DNA of 14,183 nucleotides. It comes from Bordetella parapertussis. Lineage in GTDB: Bacteria; Pseudomonadota; Gammaproteobacteria; Burkholderiales; Burkholderiaceae_C. Below are positions 11,148 to 14,183 of this stretch, one piece after another. The stretch covers positions 1 to 14,183 of the forward strand of contig CAMDSU010000027.1 of assembly GCA_945907335.1 (NCBI GenBank), given 5' to 3'. Position numbers and translations under genes: made by a program. Under the pieces are notes generated by a model, which searched no databases, was not told the DNA's origin, and was given only the letters and a program-made list of their open reading frames with translations. How positions within the stretch are numbered: the first letter of the stretch is position 1; each line of letters starts with the position of its first letter.

Positions 11148-11560
11148 GACGAGCCTTCATCGGGAACAAACGACAGCGCTGCAGAATTCATGCAATAGCG
11201 CAAACCTGTGGGCGCAGGGCCATCAGGAAACACATGGCCCAAGTGGGCTTTGCAAACCGCGCAGACGGTTTCTGTGCGCAACATACCGTGGGCTCGGTCA
11301 ACCCGTTCTTCTATGGTGGAAGGGTCTGCAGCTTGATAGAAACTGGGCCAACCGCAGCCTGCGTCAAATTTGGCGTCAGACCCAAACAACATACTGTCGC
11401 AGCAAATGCAGCGGTACTGTCCTTTAGCCCAATGCGCTTCATACCGGCCCGTGTAGGGGCGTTCGGTGGCTGCATGGCGTGTCACTTCGTAGGCCACAGG
11501 TTCTGCGTTTTTGGACGCCAAGTGTGCGCGCCATTCGGTACTGTTTTGAGGGAGTTTCAT
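11144..11560 (-). CDS. msrB: Peptide-methionine (R)-S-oxide reductase MsrB
   Basis: Reduces methionine-R-sulfoxide in oxidised proteins, with thioredoxin as usual reductant. The 138-residue product has the zinc site formed by two CxxC pairs (C51/C54 in [12 protein letters not shown]100/C103 in [12 protein letters not shown]), GCGWPSF (68-74), the core [20 protein letters not shown] with catalytic C123, and no signal peptide, so it acts in the cytoplasm. The reading frame extends upstream to 11593, but the ATG at 11560 ([14 protein letters not shown]) is preferred because it matches family N termini and forms an ATGA overlap with the selO stop, the same arrangement as the next two junctions. 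There is no Shine-Dalgarno sequence ahead of it, which fits coupled translation. Placement after selO puts repair of oxidised methionine beside a redox-linked AMPylator. Confidence 0.95.
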   Translation of the reverse strand: MKLPQNSTEWRAHLASKNAEPVAYEVTRHAATERPYTGRYEAHWAKGQYRCICCDSMLFGSDAKFDAGCGWPSFYQAADPSTIEERVDRAHGMLRTETVCAVCKAHLGHVFPDGPAPTGLRYCMNSAALSFVPDEGSS

Positions 11561-13050
11561 GAGGAACAACTGATAGAAATAGAGGAAGCCCAATCGGGAG
11601 GGAAAGCCGCCAGATGTTCGAACCGCGGGTGTTCGTCAAACGGCGACATAAGAACTTGGGTCAATTCGTCAACAAGCGTGAAGTTGCCTATTTTCGCCTG
11701 AACAATGGCTTGTTCACCCAAGTGGTTGCGCAACACATATTTGGGGTTGGTGCGCAGCATGATCGCTGCCGCTTGGTTGCTATCAAGCCCATTTATTCGC
11801 TGTAAGTAGCCGGGCAGCCAAGCCTGCCAGGAAGAACTGTCTATGAATAAATCTTTGACGGGCCCAAAGGCCAGGTCAGGACCTTCGTCCTGCAAATGCA
11901 GTACAGCATGGCTGATACGTCGCCAAAAAATAGTGAAGTCTGTTTTTTCCGCCGCCAATACTTTGAGCAAGGATTCAATCAACGCATGGTCCTCAGCAAG
12001 CACAGTATCCAGGCCCAGCTTTCTTGCAAATTCGCGATCGGCCATTTGCGGGTAAATTGATTTAAATGTTTCCAAGGCTTGTAGCGCCATGTCTTGGTCT
12101 TCAATCAATGGCAACAGCGCCTGGCCCAAACAAAATAAATTCCAGTAGGCCACTTGCGGCTGTCTGGCGTAGGCATAGCGACCTTGATGGTCTGAATGGT
12201 TGCAAATATGTGCGGGGTCAAACCCATCTAAAAATTGGAATGGGCCGTAATCAATCGTCAGACCCAGCAAACTCATGTTGTCGGTGTTCATGACACCATG
12301 ACAAAAACCGACCGCTTGCCATTGCGCCAACAAGCAAGCCGTTCTTTTTGTGATTTCAGCCAGTAATGCGGTGTAACGGGTGGCACCCGGGTCAAGCTGC
12401 AGCAGTTCTGTGAACTGGGTTTGAATCAAAAAATCGACCAAGGTTTTCAATGGATCAGTTTGCCCATTGGCGGCGAAATGCTGCAAATGGCCAAAGCGTA
12501 AAAAGCTCGGGGCCACCCTTGTGACCACCGCGGCTGTCTCGATTTCTTCACGCAACACGCGATCAGGAGAACCCACCAACGCCAAAGCGCGTGTGGTGGG
12601 AATACCTAAGCCATGCATGGCTTCACTGCATAAATATTCACGAATACTAGAGCGCAGCACGGCTCGGCCATCGCCCATTCGTGAATAAGGTGTTTTGCCC
12701 GCGCCCTTGAGTTGTATTTCTTGTGCGCCGGATGGGGTGTCAATCACCCCCAAGGACAAAGCGCGACCGTCGCCTAATTGCCCCGCCCACACACCAAATT
12801 GGTGCCCGCTGTACACGCTGGCACAAGGTTGGCTGTTGGGTTCCACCGAGTTACCAGCCAATACAGACAACAAATCGTCATCAAACGCACCCTCTGACCA
12901 ACCCAATTGGCGGGCCAACGAAAAATTTTTGGCCACCCAGTGCACATGGGTCAACGGGGTGGGAGTGACGGGGGAATAAAAGCCAGTCCCCAATGCGTCA
13001 AACGGGTGTCGCCAATCCCTGTTAATCGGGTGTTTTACGGATTGCTGCAT
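11557..13050 (-). CDS. selO: Protein adenylyltransferase SelO (YdiU family)
   Basis: SelO is a pseudokinase-fold enzyme that binds ATP in an inverted orientation and transfers AMP to Ser/Thr/Tyr of target proteins; E. coli SelO is tied to oxidative-stress survival and modifies redox and metabolic proteins. The 497-residue product shows [20 protein letters not shown] (78-97), the nucleotide-binding stretch [20 protein letters not shown] (112-131) followed by [24 protein letters not shown] (251-270) with D257/N258 and metal-binding D267 by alignment to the E. coli motif, [11 protein letters not shown] (434-444), and the conserved SCSS C terminus where animal SelO carries selenocysteine; here the codon is TGT (Cys). 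The open frame extends to 13326, but that part overlaps the divergent ligase and is not SelO-like; the ATG at 13050 ([17 protein letters not shown]) gives the usual length. No clear Shine-Dalgarno sequence is seen. Its stop overlaps the msrB start. Confidence 0.94.
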   Translation of the reverse strand: MQQSVKHPINRDWRHPFDALGTGFYSPVTPTPLTHVHWVAKNFSLARQLGWSEGAFDDDLLSVLAGNSVEPNSQPCASVYSGHQFGVWAGQLGDGRALSLGVIDTPSGAQEIQLKGAGKTPYSRMGDGRAVLRSSIREYLCSEAMHGLGIPTTRALALVGSPDRVLREEIETAAVVTRVAPSFLRFGHLQHFAANGQTDPLKTLVDFLIQTQFTELLQLDPGATRYTALLAEITKRTACLLAQWQAVGFCHGVMNTDNMSLLGLTIDYGPFQFLDGFDPAHICNHSDHQGRYAYARQPQVAYWNLFCLGQALLPLIEDQDMALQALETFKSIYPQMADREFARKLGLDTVLAEDHALIESLLKVLAAEKTDFTIFWRRISHAVLHLQDEGPDLAFGPVKDLFIDSSSWQAWLPGYLQRINGLDSNQAAAIMLRTNPKYVLRNHLGEQAIVQAKIGNFTLVDELTQVLMSPFDEHPRFEHLAAFPPDWASSISISCSS

Positions 13051-13056
13051 GGGGCA

Positions 13057-13068
13057 ATTGTGCACAAT
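13057..13068. promoter_or_regulatory. Perfect 12-bp palindrome in selO/acyl-CoA ligase divergent gap (candidate operator)
   Basis: ATTGTGCACAAT is a perfect dyad lying 6 bp upstream of the selO ATG and 44 bp upstream of the ligase ATG. The 62-bp gap must hold the start signals for both divergent genes, so a symmetric site there could be a regulator-binding site acting on one or both. No confident -35/-10 pair is seen on either strand. A chance palindrome cannot be excluded, and the regulator is unknown. Confidence 0.35.
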
Positions 13069-13100
13069 ACGCCAAACAACGCGCACAGCAGTGCCATTTA

Positions 13101-13106
13101 AAGGAG
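13101..13106 (+). promoter_or_regulatory. Ribosome binding site of the acyl-CoA ligase gene
   Basis: AAGGAG lies 6 nt before the ATG at 13113, a near-ideal Shine-Dalgarno sequence and spacing. It fixes the start of the ligase and is the strongest initiation signal in the window; several other genes here rely on overlap coupling or weak sites. Confidence 0.88.
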
Positions 13107-13112
13107 ACTCCC

Positions 13113-14183
13113 ATGCTGGGATTGATGCAACAACAGACCTTGTTGATATCGGACATGATTGAATTCGCCGCAAAGCACCATGGCGACACCGAGGTCGTGT
13201 CAAGGCGTGTGGAAGGCGACATTCACCGCAGCGATTGGGCCACCATCGCCGCTCGTTCTCGTCAAGTGGCCAACGGTTTGGACCAATGGAAGATTCCACA
13301 AGGCGAACGCGTCGCCACCTTGGCATGGAACGGTTACCGTCACCTTGAACTGTATTTCGGCGTCAGTGGCAGCGGACGCGTTTTGCATACGCTCAATCCC
13401 CGATTGCACCCAGAGCAAATCACATGGATCGCGAACCACGCTGAAGATACCGTGCTGTGCTTTGACATGAGCTTTTTACCCGTTGTGCAAAAAATTCACC
13501 AAGACTGCACAACGATCAAGCATTGGGTGGCACTGTGTGATGCCGACAAATTACCGGCTGACAGCGGCATCCCCCATTTGGTCAGCTATGAAAGTTGGAT
13601 GGGGCAACAAGCAGCAACTTACGCTTGGCCCGCGCTGGATGAAAACACCGCCTCATGCATGTGCTACACCAGTGGCACCACGGGCAACCCCAAAGCAGCG
13701 CTCTACAGCCACCGTTCCACTTTGCTGCATGCCTATGCCTGCGCACTGCCAGATGTGATGTGCTTATCCGCACGCGACAGCATTTTGCCGGTGGTGCCCA
13801 TGTTCCATGTCAACGCTTGGGGCATCCCTTACAGCGCAGCCATGGTGGGTGCGAAATTGGTGTTCCCCGGGCCTGCGTTGGACGGCAAATCTGTGTATGA
13901 ATTGCTGGAAACCGAAAAAGTCACCTTGGCCGCCGGCGTGCCTACTGTCTGGCAAATGCTGCTGGCGCATTTAAAAGCTGGCAATCTCCGTTTTCATCAC
14001 CTGACCCGTACGGTCATTGGGGGTTCTGCCTGCCCGCCCGCCATGATTCAGGCATTCAACGATGACTACGGCGTCGAAGTACTGCATGCATGGGGCATGA
14101 CCGAACTCAGCCCATTGGGGACACTTTGCACGCTGAAAAACAAGCATTTAGACCTGCCGCCTGAAGACAAAATGAAGATTCGT
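13113..14183 (+). CDS. AMP-forming acyl-CoA ligase, DmdB-like (3' end outside window)
   Basis: The frame from ATG 13113 stays open to the window end, giving the first 357 residues of what is normally a protein of about 540. It belongs to the ANL adenylate-forming superfamily: an acid is activated to an acyl-AMP and passed to coenzyme A. Seen: the P-loop [19 protein letters not shown] (184-202), [11 protein letters not shown] (227-237), AGVPTVW (274-280), VIGGSACPP (301-309) and the A5 motif [13 protein letters not shown] (325-337) with the ATP-contacting MTE. The N terminus [20 protein letters not shown] and the [20 protein letters not shown] stretch (73-92) followed by TLNPRLHP resemble ligases annotated as medium/long-chain fatty acid or 3-(methylthio)propionyl-CoA (DmdB) ligases. 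The substrate cannot be fixed from sequence. The gene is divergent from selO; the C-terminal domain with its catalytic lysine lies beyond the window. Confidence 0.93.
   Translation, partial: MLGLMQQQTLLISDMIEFAAKHHGDTEVVSRRVEGDIHRSDWATIAARSRQVANGLDQWKIPQGERVATLAWNGYRHLELYFGVSGSGRVLHTLNPRLHPEQITWIANHAEDTVLCFDMSFLPVVQKIHQDCTTIKHWVALCDADKLPADSGIPHLVSYESWMGQQAATYAWPALDENTASCMCYTSGTTGNPKAALYSHRSTLLHAYACALPDVMCLSARDSILPVVPMFHVNAWGIPYSAAMVGAKLVFPGPALDGKSVYELLETEKVTLAAGVPTVWQMLLAHLKAGNLRFHHLTRTVIGGSACPPAMIQAFNDDYGVEVLHAWGMTELSPLGTLCTLKNKHLDLPPEDKMKIR

Noticed and set aside
11561..11593. Upstream ATG giving an 11-residue longer MsrB
   Set aside because: The extra residues do not match MsrB N termini, and the inner ATG at 11560 forms the ATGA overlap seen at the neighbouring junctions.
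13051..13326. 92-residue N-terminal extension of the selO reading frame
   Set aside because: The extension is arginine-rich, unlike SelO, and overlaps the start of the divergent acyl-CoA ligase, which has an excellent Shine-Dalgarno sequence.

Overview
The window looks like an ordinary, densely packed chromosomal segment of a betaproteobacterium, most likely of the order Burkholderiales (Comamonadaceae-like). This rests on protein style (LigA, GlnD, PurL, the MLGLMQ-type acyl-CoA ligase), on the map-glnD pair, and on the selO-msrB-yciB-bolA-parvulin block, an arrangement I recall from that order. GC content looks only a little above 50% by eye, which is low for the order and would suit a freshwater lineage; that last point is inference. 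I see no rRNA or tRNA gene, CRISPR array, insertion sequence, integrase, phage gene or plasmid gene.

Layout. Positions 1-1417 (+): the 3' end of ligA (NAD-dependent DNA ligase) runs by an ATGA overlap into a ROK-family sugar kinase resembling fructokinase Mak. Positions 1427-4864 (-): map (methionine aminopeptidase) followed by glnD (PII uridylyltransferase), converging on the kinase with only 9 bp between stops. Positions 4983-8963 (+): purL, the large single-chain FGAM synthase, divergent from map. Positions 9021-9398 (+): a small unrecognised helical protein, ended by a bidirectional intrinsic terminator at about 9412-9440. Positions 9458-13050 (-): a five-gene set transcribed in the order selO, msrB, yciB, bolA, parvulin-type isomerase; the first four are joined by 4-nt ATGA overlaps. 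Positions 13113-14183 (+): the 5' part of a DmdB-like acyl-CoA ligase, divergent from selO and cut by the window end.

How the genes fit together. Most are housekeeping: DNA ligation, N-terminal methionine removal, nitrogen sensing, purine synthesis. The most suggestive unit is selO-msrB-yciB-bolA: an AMPylating pseudokinase tied to redox stress, a methionine sulfoxide repair enzyme, an inner-membrane septation/envelope protein and a glutaredoxin-partner protein, followed by a periplasmic foldase. Coding is continuous apart from short intergenic gaps, the longest being the 118-bp map/purL gap, so no stretch over 300 bases lacks a gene. I found no convincing new system; the findings are modest leads.
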